Origin: Poa pratensis
Taxonomy: Eukaryota > Streptophyta > Magnoliopsida > Poales > Poaceae
Direction: 5' to 3'
Length of the DNA: 64,000 nt
NCBI GenBank assembly: GCA_947311845.1
Contig: CAMZMU010000075.1
Location: 21,764,293 to 21,828,292 of the forward strand
Positions 54,167-64,000 of this stretch are shown here, one piece after another. The position numbers were made by a program, and so were the translations under genes. Positions within the stretch are counted from its first letter, which is position 1; each line of letters opens with the position of its first letter. Under the pieces are notes generated by a model that saw only the letters and a program-made list of their open reading frames with translations, did no database searches and was not told the origin of the DNA.

Positions 54167-55453
54167 CTAGTGGCCATGTACGTGCAACGCACGTCTCATA
54201 ATTTATTATAATATAAACACGTCTTTCAATCTATATTTGTTTAATTGAGTTATTTTACCAGGCTAGTTAAATTTGTTTCATGATACAAAATTTAAATCGG
54301 ACGAAATATATCCCATGAAGTACTCCATTGTCTCAATCCAGTTAGCAATGGTAATATAGGAAGAGGGTGTTGTTTTTTGGGATTGTTGATATAATTTATC
54401 TTTTGATCGCTTGTGAAATATATGTGAAGTATACAGAAAAGAGCATAATAACCTGTCAAAATAAATAATATAATCAATTATGATTAATTGAATGAAAAAT
54501 ACTCAGACCATGTATATAGTTTTTATTTGTTCCCCTTTGTAATAGCAGTTAGTCTTGTTTGATTTACATATTAAAAACACAATGCACGTTCATATTAATG
54601 CACACCATAAAACAAACGTATGTGCATGCAAGAAAGAAAACTTACGTACGCAGACCTGGATGGCTTGAGGGGAATCGATCAAGCAGCATGCTTTCGCTCC
54701 AAGTAGGCAGCTTGACTTGCGATTCAGTGAAGGAGCTAGCCGGTGTCTTCCAGCTTGTCACCTTGGCGACGCCGACCTGCTTTACAAAATAGATCGATCC
54801 TTTGTCCGGCGAGTCCGGCGTACATAAGCTAGCTCAATCTTTCCGTCGAGGTTGCATCGTAAATATCACATAAATTTCGTACGAAGCTAGCTAGCATCGC
54901 ATGAGGCTAGCTTTGATCAGAGAGAAAATCAACAATTAGCTCTTGCAAAATCGATCGGCCGGCCGGCCGAAGGCACAAAGGCAAATACGGCGGCGGCGCG
55001 CCTAGCTCTGAGTTATCTCTGCGAGGGAAGTTTCCGATCTATCCAGCAGGTCCATCCATTGGGCAAGGTAGACAGAAACATGCACGCCTAATGGACATGG
55101 TGGACGGTTGTCCGGCCGACCGAAGCTATGCGTGTCCGCTGGTGGTCAGTTCACGTACATAGGCCGCCAACGCCGTGGATATGATACCTGATTGGGTACG
55201 ACTCCAATTAGGATACGAATCAACCCCAAATGGTTTATTTTTTGCGGTGGCAATCTCTGTAATATTTACGAAAACGAAGAGGTACGATGGCATTAGCAGT
55301 ATTATGTGATTTGGTGGGAGGGCAAACGGTCCAAAACGGACAATGTTGAGTTGTCAAACATTGGGAGGATCTGGGCCGTTTGATCGGATATTGAAGGGCT
55401 CAGATTTAAAGTATCCCAACAACACAAGTTTGCTCTTTTAATAGTAGTATAGA
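54167..55453 (-). mobile_element. Helitron, minus strand
   Basis: On the minus strand it begins TCTATACTACTATTAAAAGA after A and ends with the hairpin ACGTGC, GTT, GCACGT followed by ACATGGCCA and CTAG (54167-54170), then T. All Helitron hallmarks are present: A-TC start, 3' hairpin, CTAG-T end and no target duplication. The 1287-bp body has no Rep/helicase. Both ends match the Helitron at 32936-36404. A palindromic CGGCCGGCCGGCCG lies near 54957. Confidence 0.8.
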
Positions 55454-55969
55454 TATATTCTGAGGCACTGTTAATTCCTTCAGTGTCTTGTCAAGTAAAT
55501 GCCCTGCTTCATTGATTTAATGTGATAAACTATTAAGTCATTAATTGGCTATTAGGTTGTTCTCGGAGATTTGCATGGGTCAAGTCACAAGCTTCGCGTT
55601 GTTTCCTTGTTTCTTATGAGCTTGTGAACTTTATTCTCGTTTTTAGTTTGTGAACCTCGTTATGCATGGTGTAAGACATGTTAAACTTTTACTCTATGTA
55701 TCCATGCTTATGTTGTTTATTTGTGCAAGATATGTTTTACTTGTTATATCGTACAAGCAAAATAAAAACGACTCCCACCAAAGAAAAAACAAACACGCCA
55801 GCCGCACAGCCGATTCGTAGACATTAAAGACTTCCGACTGACAGCGAGTCAAACCAATGAACGACTCCCGACAACAAACATGTGAACTCCATACAACATG
55901 CACAACTCTCCACGCTGAAATAGCAGAACAACTGCAGCACACATGAACATCACTAATAACAAAAACAGC
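55454..55969. other. Spacer with a dispersed repeat
   Basis: No gene. A block at about 55815-55945 (GACAGCGAGTC, ACGACTCCCGACAAC, ACAACTCTCCACGCT) returns in diverged form at about 56430-56560, on the other side of the SINE. Confidence 0.4.
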
Positions 55970-56262
55970 GAGAACCTGCCTGTGGTAGGATGGTTAGGAG
56001 GGTGGTTGTAACCCTAACCCACCAGAGTTCAAATCCCAGATTTGACATTGGTGTTTCTCATTTAGGCGGAATATTTTTCAGTGGGAGGCGACGTTCCCGT
56101 CGACAGCGAGACGCCTGTGGTGACTTCGTCAATCTCAAGACCCGACCGCTGGCTCAGTCTTTCGGAGGTGCTCATAGGGGTAGGGCGTGTGTGCGTGCGT
56201 TCATAGGGGTGAGTATGTGCACGTGTATGTGAGTGTCTGCGTTGTACTGTGTTTCGCCAAAA
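55970..56262 (+). mobile_element. tRNA-derived SINE, plus strand
   Basis: The head GGTAGGATGGTTAGGAGGG and GAGTTCAAATCCC gives polymerase III A- and B-box-like sequences. The body matches the minus-strand SINE at 36706-37004 along its length and ends TACTGTGTTTCGCC followed by an A-rich tail. The likely duplication AACAAAAACA is low in complexity, so the exact limits are uncertain by a few bases. Confidence 0.82.
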
Positions 56263-57440
56263 AAACAACAAAAACAATAAAAGGGAAAAACACCAGAGCC
56301 TTAGAATACACAAGAAAAGCAAGATTGAGGAAAAAACCAACATAAAACAAAACAGGACGAACTAGGGTGTAGAACAAAACCAAAATTAACCAGTTCAAGG
56401 AACAAACGAAATCTGCAAACCTGACTTGTAAACATTAACGACTCCCGAGTCCCGACTGATAGCGAGTCTAACGAGGACGACTCCCAGTAGCGAGCAGATA
56501 CACTCCATACCCAACACACAACTCTCCAAGCTTAAATAGCAAAATAATAACAACACACATGAACAACAACAAGAAGAAATCCACCAGAAGAAAAACCCAC
56601 CTAACCCTTAAAACAAAAAAAATATTGATGAAAAGAACAAGACAAGATGCACATCACAAACATAACTAACCCGTCCAAGAAACAAACAAAATCAACTGGT
56701 AAAGCAAGAACTCAGCCTCCAAAAAGCAAGCAACAAAGTAAGCCACCTGCACAAACAAAAAAAATTACCAACCAGAACAATGAACACCAACAAGACGCCA
56801 TAAGACACAGCCGGCGAGCACAAGATCAACCTCACCCACAGCTGTCCCAAACATACACAACTGGAACAATACCACGGGCAACAACACCATGACAAAAGAA
56901 AGAGGAAGCGTGCATAGAAACCCACGAAGCAATGAAAAGCGAATGCAGAAACAAAACATAGCAGAAAGAACACGAACAAAGAGGAAAAACAGCTACGGAA
57001 AGCTACGAAAAGAAGAAGCAAACACAAATAATCAAAGCCAAACACAACATGCAAGTGAAAAAGAATGAACAAACAAAAGCGCACGCAAAAACACACAGAC
57101 AAACGAATAACGATCGAGAACAACAAAACCTATCACAAAGAACATGAGGAAGAAGAAAAGCAACTACGGAAAGAAGAAGCAAACACAAATAACCGAAGCC
57201 AAACACATCATATAAGTAGGCAAAAACGGAGCCAACACAGGGACGTGTAAGCATCACTGGCGAAACGACACAACGCGTATAGAGAAGAACGATCTGGATG
57301 CCTAGACATGGCAAGGTACAATGGACAACGTGATGGATCCAGAGCAACAGGTGGCAAGCAATGGAGGGCGACAACACATTGTAGCCGACTGGCTACGTCA
57401 GTAGACGACATCAGCAACACGCCCTAGCCGGCGGTTCGAC
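56263..57440. other. C/A-rich strand-asymmetric tract
   Basis: The plus strand is strongly enriched in A and C and poor in T and G over about 56530-57240 (for example AACAAACAAAATCAACTGG). A segment near 56997-57050 (AAAGAAGAAGCAAACACAAA) recurs at about 57168-57206. The open frames here are products of this composition. I recognise no element. Confidence 0.45.
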
Positions 57441-57640
57441 TGTCACCCGCGCGAGTCCACGCGTCACGCGTGGAAAAATCGAAAAACCAAAGAAAATCGA
57501 AGCCCAGGGCCGTCGAGCCTAGCCCGATAGGCGGAGTCTCGCGTGGACAGGTGTCGGCCGCACAAAAATCATGCGAAGGCTAAAAAATTGGAGAAAAATT
57601 GAAAGCTACGACTCTTAGTATATAGAGTTATATCTTGCTC
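57441..57640. other. GC-rich spacer with palindrome
   Basis: CCACGCGT, C, ACGCGTGG at about 57459-57475 is a perfect 8-bp inverted repeat. No CTAG lies at Helitron distance, so it is not assigned. Confidence 0.35.
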
Positions 57641-59037
57641 GGTTTGAAAAATCTAGGGGGAGTGTTGATCCTAGTAGATGTGCATTTTGGCGTTCAAAAG
57701 CTTTGTTCAAATAATGCACATATCTAGGGGGAGCTCCGTCTAAATTTTATAAATCATTGTGTGGCAAATCGTTGTATTGTCATCAAACACTAAAAATGGG
57801 AGATTAAAAGAGCATCTTGTCTCTTAATCATGTTTTGGAGTTGTTGACAATACAATGAATGTCTCTAGTGGTGTGTTAAACTTTAAACAGGTTTATATGT
57901 TTTGGTGCCATTTTGGATTTCGAGAAGATAGATACTTGGTGCTACAGTCTCCCAGGGGGCAGTAGTACCACTGTCGTGGACCGCCGCCCCTTGCCCAGCG
58001 CTCCCTTTACTGCCCAGCACCACTGCCGCCAATACTACCGCAAGCAGTACCGCTAGAAACACCTTCGGATGCACCACTGTGGTACTACCAGTGGCAGTGC
58101 CAGCGGTAGTACCGTTGTGGCGAAAAAGAGGATCGTCGGGCAGCGGCAGTACCACCCGCACTGTCGCCGGTTCACCCTTCGGGTGCAATACTGCGGTAGT
58201 GACGGCGGTCTTCCACCGGTAGTACCGCTGCTGCGGGTTATGCGCAGGCATTGACCGGGTTTGACTCGATGTTGGAAGAAGAACCGCAGCGGCAGTACCG
58301 CTGTTGCGGGACTGTGGCCAACGGCCAGAAAATCTGGTGGACCTATATATTGCCCTTCTTCTACATTGGGCATTCAAGCTACACGAAATAAAATCCCCAC
58401 CATTGTTGAAGAGTTTCAATCTACTAGATCTCCTACTCCAACCACCCAATCATCTTGATACTTTGAGGAGTCCTAGAGGAGAGCTAGGTCTATGTTTCCA
58501 CCGAAGGAATTTCGAATCCTCCCATGATCTTTGTGGATCTTGTTACCTCTTGGGTTCCTTGTAACCCTAGAAGGCTTTGTGAGTTTCGGAGCTTCACCTT
58601 GGTGTTAGGAGCTGCGGGACCTTGTTAGGAGTCTCCAATTCATTGTGGAGTGTCGCGACCTTGGTTTAAGGTTTGGTCAACGCTTTCAAGTCGACCTCAT
58701 AGGGAACGAGCCAATCCCTCACGGGTGAAGCTCACGGAGAATAGAGTGAGCACATCCGTGTTATTGGAGTGCCTCTATGGATCCACATTCATTCAACATA
58801 GACGTACTTCCATTGGGAGGAATTACGGGAAACATCTCCTCGTGTCTACTTTGCGGTTATTTCTTTCCTTTACTACTTGCTTCCGTTGCGTTATATCTTA
58901 CTTGTATAACATAGGTTGCTATCATCTAGTCAACCTTGTTATACATTGTCAAAGCCCTAAATAAAAACAAAAGGACAAAATTTGGTAGTCGACTATTCAA
59001 CCCCCCCCCCCCCCCCTTTAGTCGACCATATCGATCT
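57641..59037 (+). mobile_element. LTR-retrotransposon remnant
   Basis: CTAGGGGGAG followed by TGTTGATCCTAG (about 57652-57674) looks like a polypurine tract and LTR start. A second CTAGGGGGAG lies near 57725. At the far end CTATTCAACC, a 17-C run and TTTAGTCGACCATATCGATC resemble the sequence just before the primer site in several Triticeae retrotransposons. Between them GCGGTAGTACCGC-like palindromes repeat (58050-58310). No pol domain is present. Family and limits are uncertain; it could be a solo LTR with leader. Confidence 0.4.
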
Positions 59038-60000
59038 TTTAGAGGGTACGCGTAAGTTCGCTCAGCTACGCAATAAGCCTAGGGTAGGAACTCCCGTAGA
59101 CGGCGTGATACGGAGGCAAATGCTATATCCCGCCCGCGTGCAGCGCAAAACGCCGCGGCCGCCTAAACGAGCTCTTTGCTGGGCTAGGCCCATTTAGTTC
59201 ACAAGACGCTCCTTTTCCCTCCTCATTCCACATGTGTTCGATCGTTTATGCTGCTTCGACTAGTTTTTTTACTCTAGTTTTTTGTTGGTTTTCTTTCACG
59301 TTTTTTCCTTTACTTTTCTATTTCATTTTTATATTTATTTCATATTAAAAATTGTTCATCGTATTATAAAAATATTCATGAGGTTTAAAAATGTTTATGA
59401 GTTTTAAAAATAGGTTCACGATTTTGAAAGAAGTACAAGGTTCAAAAAAATTGTTCATGAATTCAAAAAAATGTTCATTCATACTTAAAAATTGTTCATG
59501 TAGTTTGAAAAAATATTCATCCATAGATTGAAGAAAAGATTTCTTTTATATTTTAATTTGTTTTAGTTTGAAAATTATTCACAAGGATGAAAAAAATGTT
59601 CATTGGTCAAAAGATATACGTTCACGGAATTTAATATGTTCGTAGATAAAAAAAACATGAATTCAAAAAAATGTTCACAAGGTTCAAAAAAAATTATTGG
59701 TTTGAAAATACACTTTTTCACAAAATTGTTTAGATTTGAAAATTGTTCAAAATTTTAAAACATTCATATTTAAAAATGTTCATCTTAATAATGTTGAAAG
59801 TTGTTCAAATTTTAGAAAACGTTCAAATTTTGAAAAACTTTTAGATTTAGAAAAAATAAAATAAAGAGTGTTCAGATTTGAAATTGTTCAAATTTTAAAA
59901 ATAATCTGATTTTTGTAAAAATTATTCAGCCAGTAATTAATCATTTGTTTTTTAGTGCAATTGAGCTAGTTAAATTAAGCCAGTTAGCTTTCTAATTTTT
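59038..60000. repeat. AT-rich field of GTTCA motifs
   Basis: From about 59350 to 59920 the motif ATGTTCA or TTGTTCA recurs every 20-40 bases with oligo-A runs (ATTCAAAAAAATGTTCA and variants). The flank 59060-59200 has GC-rich GGGCTAGGCCCATTTA, and a related GGGCTGGCCCATTT lies at 60722, suggesting one element around the GC-rich block between them. No gene is present. Confidence 0.4.
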
Positions 60001-60374
60001 TGGAAAAATCTATAATCTGCGTGCCGCGGACGGTACAAACCTCCCCCAACCCCCCCCCCCCCCCCCCCCCCGACGCGCTTGGGCCCGACCCATTTGCGAG
60101 ATGCGCTAGAGGTGAGGAAGACGATCGAGGCGGAGAGGAGGGCGGCGGGAGACAGCGAGGCTGGAGATGAAGAAAGCGGGGAAGAGCGTCGAGACAGAGC
60201 TGAACTCGCCGCCGACAGGGACGGCGCGGCTGGCCGCGACGTGGCCGGCCGGGCGGCGAATGGACCTCACCGTATCCGGCGACGACGCGGCTCGCCGCGG
60301 CGGCGCAGGTGGAGGTGAAGACGAGACTTAACGAGGGGGGTGCAGGTGCGGGGTGGCCAGCGCCGAAGAAGAAG

Positions 60375-60405
<31 letters not shown>

Positions 60406-60820
60406 GGGGGGGGTTAGAGGGATGGCCGGCCGGGGGCGGCGGCGGTGGCGGCTCGAGCAGGGTGGGGCTCGGATGCGGCGCGGCAGCGGCGCTGAGCGCA
60501 GGGGGCGGGAGCATGCGGTTGCGACCGGCGGCGGGGGGATCGACAGAAGGAGGTCGGAGGTGAGTAAGAAGAAGAAATGATGGAGGTGGGCCGCGGCCCA
60601 TGTCAATGGCGACGGGAGGCGGGTACGCGGAGCGAAGCGTTCCTCCACCTAGCGCGTGGTATAGGAGCCCCCTAATTTTCCGCTTGTCCTTGTCGATGCA
60701 CCGTGAGCGAGGTCAGCTTAATGGGCTGGCCCATTTCGCGCGTTCTCTTCAGGCGGTGCAACTCTCCATTGCCGTAACGAGACGATGTATAGGAGCACCC
60801 TGATACGCCTCTGTTTTCCT
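60001..60820. other. GC-rich block with long homopolymers
   Basis: A 22-C run (60050-60071) and a 25-G run (60389-60413, preceded by a GT repeat) frame Gly/Pro/Ala-type open frames on both strands. No domain is visible in any frame and all appear compositional. The block may be a captured gene fragment. Confidence 0.4.
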
Positions 60821-62100
60821 TAGCTATATAAACAGTGGCATGGAAGGATCATCCTCGGGATCACGGCTATTGCCGCCGGCGGCGACAGATTACTTCCGTA
60901 TTTAATACTAGTTAGTTTGATTTCCCTATTCGTATCTCTTCTATAAAGGCCCGTAGTCTACCCGCGCATCCCCCCCGGTTGCCCCTCCCGGTGATTCCTG
61001 TGCGTGCGATCTGGTTTGAACAGGGTAAAAAGCATCCGTGTTTCACTTCTCACCGTTGGATGCTGTCAATTTTTTTGCTACTAATCGACTGAGGGGCACA
61101 GGCCATGACAGCTGGGGCCAATTTCCTCTGGGGCCGGGAGTTCAGCGGACCGTGCGCGGAGGGCTTGTCTGCTCGGCCGCACGAAGAGCCGAGTTTTCTT
61201 CACGTCCGTGCTCGCCAATCGCGTCGCGTCCGTCGCGTGAGACAAAACCGAGACCCGCGGTGAAACCCTAACCAATCCCTGCTCCTCTCTCCTCACCCAA
61301 TCCCCTTTCTCCTCCTCCACAACCGCCTCTCCTCGCGCCGCCCCTCCCCAGCTCATCCGCCGCCACCCCTCCCTCTCCTCCTCCAGCTCGCACTCCTGGG
61401 CTCCCCGCCCCTACCAGATCCCCCAGCCGCAGTTGGAGGGCGTCGGACGCAGCCCCGCGGGTGGAGGAGAAAATGGGGAGGGCGGTGGAGAGGGAGAAGG
61501 AGAAGGAGCAGGAGCGAGCGCGGAGGGCGGACCACCGCCGGCCGGGCCAGGCATGGCGGCGGCGGGCGACCTAGGCGGCGGCGGCCGGGCAGGGAGGCGG
61601 CGGCGGCTGGACGCGACGGCAACGAGCTGCGACGGCTGCTGGACGACATGACCTGCCCGAGGTGGTCCGCATCGAGGGAGAGAGGGCGACGGCACGCTTG
61701 ACGCATCCTCTCCTCTCCCTGGCCTCCCCGCTCAAGATCCGGGTGTCTCTCTCTCCTCTTAGTCTTGAACGGCACAACAGGGCACAGGAGGTGGACGGCA
61801 AGGAGGTGGCAGCCTGCTTCCCATCTCTTGTTTATCTTTTGGTTTATTCTTTTTGACTTGCTGCTCCGTTGGATTTGCTGCTTGTTGGCTGCTTGTTGGG
61901 TGTTTATTCTTTTGACAAATTAGGAGCTCGATTATTATGTCTACAGATTGAAGAACAGCTGTTTATAGGCTGATTGGTTATAGCTGTTTGGATTTTCGGA
62001 CTGTTGTAATATGTCATGATTCCCTTTGCTAATTGGCAATTCTTGTCCATTCTAATTGGTGTATTATGCCTCCCATGATTAGTTTTATTGTATCTTGCTT
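60821..62100 (+). promoter_or_regulatory. Probable promoter and GC-rich leader of a transcribed locus
   Basis: TATAAA-type sequences lie at about 60827 (CTATATAAAC) and 60939 (CTATAAAGG). After 61260 comes a plant-like leader: GAAACCCTAACC, long CCTCCTCC pyrimidine tracts and a GC-rich stretch to about 61680. ATGs at about 61472 and 61553 open only short frames of 32-34 codons. This is what a host gene's first exon or a long non-coding RNA start would look like. No protein is assigned. Confidence 0.4.
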
Positions 62101-62104
62101 ATAG

Positions 62105-62172
62105 GGTTTGATGTCAAGGAGGTTCATAGAGAACATATGGTGACAGCGACCAGAATTGATGCTCCGCTGCAG
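62105..62172 (+). other. Exon-like segment
   Basis: An AG acceptor (TTGCTTATAG) and a GT donor (CTGCAGGTATGC) bound an open 68-base segment reading FDVKEVHREHMVTATRIDAP. It would be the second exon of the locus starting near 60.95 kb. A further acceptor (TTTTTGCAG) lies at about 63517. I do not recognise the peptide. Confidence 0.35.
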
Positions 62173-63741
62173 GTATGCTCATCCTTTCATCCTCCCACTA
62201 CTGGTGTTGTTGGAACAAGCTTTTATATGTATTTTCACAGGGAATTAACTTTATTGTTTATTTTGATTTGTTCAGCAACCGACGAGCATATTGGATTGCA
62301 GTGGTTTAATCGCTAGATCTTTTCATCTCTGTTTGTACAGATTACTAATTTATATAATCCAGGTAATTCCCCTTTTCTGAAGCTTTGCTCCAGTCAATGA
62401 TACCAAGGTTTAGTAGTCATTTACCTATTCATAATTTTGCATTTCAGGTATTGAAGGAGATCATGATGCGTCTGGGCGTGTTTATTTATATTCTGCATCG
62501 CTTCTATACCTGCAAGGCTGCAAGCTACGCTAAATCCATTCACGACCATCCAACATCATCAAGCTTTGTAATTCTCAAGGTTGTTAAATTAAAGGTAATT
62601 GTAAAATTATCCGCTCAGTGTACTGTACATAACTATCGAGCTCCTAATTTGTCTATATGTTTATTTGGTTTCTATTCAGTTCTGCAGTAGCATATTGTCC
62701 TGTTTTTCAAATTCATGGCTACAAGATTGTTTGTTGTGCTCTCGGTCTATGAAAGGCCTTTTGATTGATCATGTATGAATGTTAAGGATTTCTATTTTGT
62801 TTGGACCACTCTATTATGGATTTATTATGCTTGGAAGTTTTCCCTGCTCATCTCACAGTTTCATTTGCTTTAATCAATCATTCATTTTTTTTTCAAGTAT
62901 GGGCCTGCTCGTGAAACTAAGCTGGGCACTTTCTGTGGTCACGGGTTTGTTCGTGAACAAGGAGGGAAGCAGTCAGAGGTTAGAGCCCTTCTTCTCTTCT
63001 CAGCAAATCAAGTGAGGAAAGTGAGATTTCTTGGTTTGCGCCCCTAGCAGCCTCCTATGACAGATATACCTCACGACTGGTCTTTTTAGTTGTCGATGTG
63101 CTTGCGCATGTGTATTATTTGCTAGATCTGAAGTATTTATGGTTATTTTGATAGGAGGGGAAAGTGATAATTTTATTGCTACGGGATCTGAGAGAAGCTA
63201 GCTAGGGGAAGGAAAGGATAGTACTGATATGGTTTGAAAACCAAATGGATGAATCAATTTTGTTCCAGTATGTATTTTATTACTCTGTTTTCGCTTGTAT
63301 GTTAGAACTATTTGTGATATAATGCATAGGACAGTCCCTATTCGAAAGATGGTGGTTGTTTTATACCTAATAATAATATTCGGCGGTGAATGCTCAGTTT
63401 TAGGTTTAAAACTGCTTGTCCTAATTCTGATGGGTCTTCCAAAGACTACAGAAAATTTCATCTTTAACTTGAGACATGGCCTGAGCTGATTCTTTGGTGC
63501 TATCTCATTTTTGCAGGTTCACTTGGGACAGGTTGATCTCTAACTTTGTGGATTGTTTTTCCTTCTCCATGATATAGCCTAGCTAACAGATGCAACGACA
63601 GCAGCGCCATCGCCAGGGTAGGCCACAAGCATGTCGCATGTACTTCTCAGCTATAAATAAGTGATGGGCCTAGCACAATTGACAGAACCTTGAGTGAACT
63701 GAAATTGCTATAAATAAGTGATGGTTTTCAAGTAATACTAA
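62173..63741. other. AT-rich, intron-like DNA
   Basis: The composition, T-rich tracts before AG (62440, 63510) and lack of long frames fit introns of the same locus. No repeat boundary or RNA gene is seen. Confidence 0.35.
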
Positions 63742-63883
63742 ATTTCTATGCTTGGCTCGCTTCCTTCTATGCTTGGCTGCATCTATAGTTGTAGCTGCTC
63801 CTGTGTTTTATTATTTCTATGCTTGGCTCGCTTCCTTCTATGCTTGGCTGCATCTATAGTTGTAGCTGCTCCTGTGTTTTATT
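63742..63883. repeat. 71-bp tandem duplication
   Basis: Units starting ATTTCTATGCTTGGCTCGC lie at 63742-63812 and 63813-63883 and are virtually identical. Each unit contains an inner repeat of TTCTATGCTTGGCT. The window ends shortly after. Confidence 0.88.
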
Positions 63884-64000
63884 TTGCATATTTAAAAAAA
63901 AACAATGGTCAGTTAATGTGAGACTTTAGATTTCAGTTCTAGGTGAACATATGCTCTTGTCCAAGAAAGCATTTCTTTCACATTCCCAGATTTCAGTTCT

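Noticed and set aside
55970..56040. tRNA gene at the SINE head
   Set aside because: A and B boxes are present but the cloverleaf cannot be closed; the sequence continues into the SINE body.
57459..57475. Palindrome CCACGCGT/ACGCGTGG as a Helitron 3' hairpin
   Set aside because: No CTAG follows at the usual 8-15 bases on either strand.
59984..60601. 205-codon minus-strand Pro-rich frame
   Set aside because: It runs through the 25-G/C homopolymer and a GT repeat; its proline tracts are translations of these, with no domain.

Overview
This is nuclear DNA from a grass, most probably a Pooideae species of Triticeae or Poeae type. The evidence is nested transposons, CACTA elements with TNP2-type transposases, Helitrons ending in CTAG, L1-clade LINEs, a coiled-coil NLR gene, GC-rich codons beside AT-rich spacers, and a 1.8-kb solo LTR resembling the Angela/BARE1 LTR class. 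There are no bacterial operons, CRISPR arrays, intact rRNA genes or tRNA genes. Most of the window is mobile DNA; the only clear host gene is a broken NLR.

Layout. 1-11 kb: a small retroposon (1477-2497, 13-bp TSD), a Helitron (2756-5497), a LINE fragment lacking its RT core (6.1-6.9 kb), several LINE-like 3' tails and a hAT-like deletion derivative. 11.35-18.2 kb: a full-length L1-type LINE with a 13-bp TSD. Its ORF2 is uninterrupted and overlaps ORF1 through ATGA, but ORF1 has an early in-frame TAG. 19.7-20.1 kb: a Mutator-like MITE with a 9-bp TSD. 21.75-28.33 kb: the NLR, split between its P-loop and kinase-2 motifs by a 3.83-kb CACTA element (TSD TGA). That element carries an intact single-exon WRN-like DEDDy exonuclease gene with its own TATA box, two tandem-repeat arrays and a 5S rRNA-like segment. 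29.5-36.4 kb: a Tourist-like MITE and several Helitron ends; one Helitron (32936-36404) holds a retroposon with zinc-knuckle coding capacity.

36.7-53.4 kb is a four-level nest. A minus-strand LINE ORF2 C-terminus (zf-RVT plus RNase H) is split by a Copia retrotransposon (37402-52283). The Copia is split by a CACTA element (40650-50533, TSD CAA). The CACTA transposase gene is split by a solo LTR (46421-48234, TSD GAAGG). 54.2-55.5 kb is a second Helitron of the 32.9-kb family. 55.5-60.8 kb holds a SINE, a C/A-rich strand-asymmetric tract, an LTR-retrotransposon remnant, an AT-rich repeat field and long G and C homopolymers. 60.8-64 kb looks like a promoter and GC-rich leader of a transcribed locus, but no convincing reading frame was found.

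The genes do not form a pathway. The main biological interest is the exonuclease carried by the CACTA inside the resistance gene, the near-intact LINE, and a LINE-tail stem-loop shared by five elements with changed bases that preserve pairing. All assignments come from reading motifs by eye; no database search was run.
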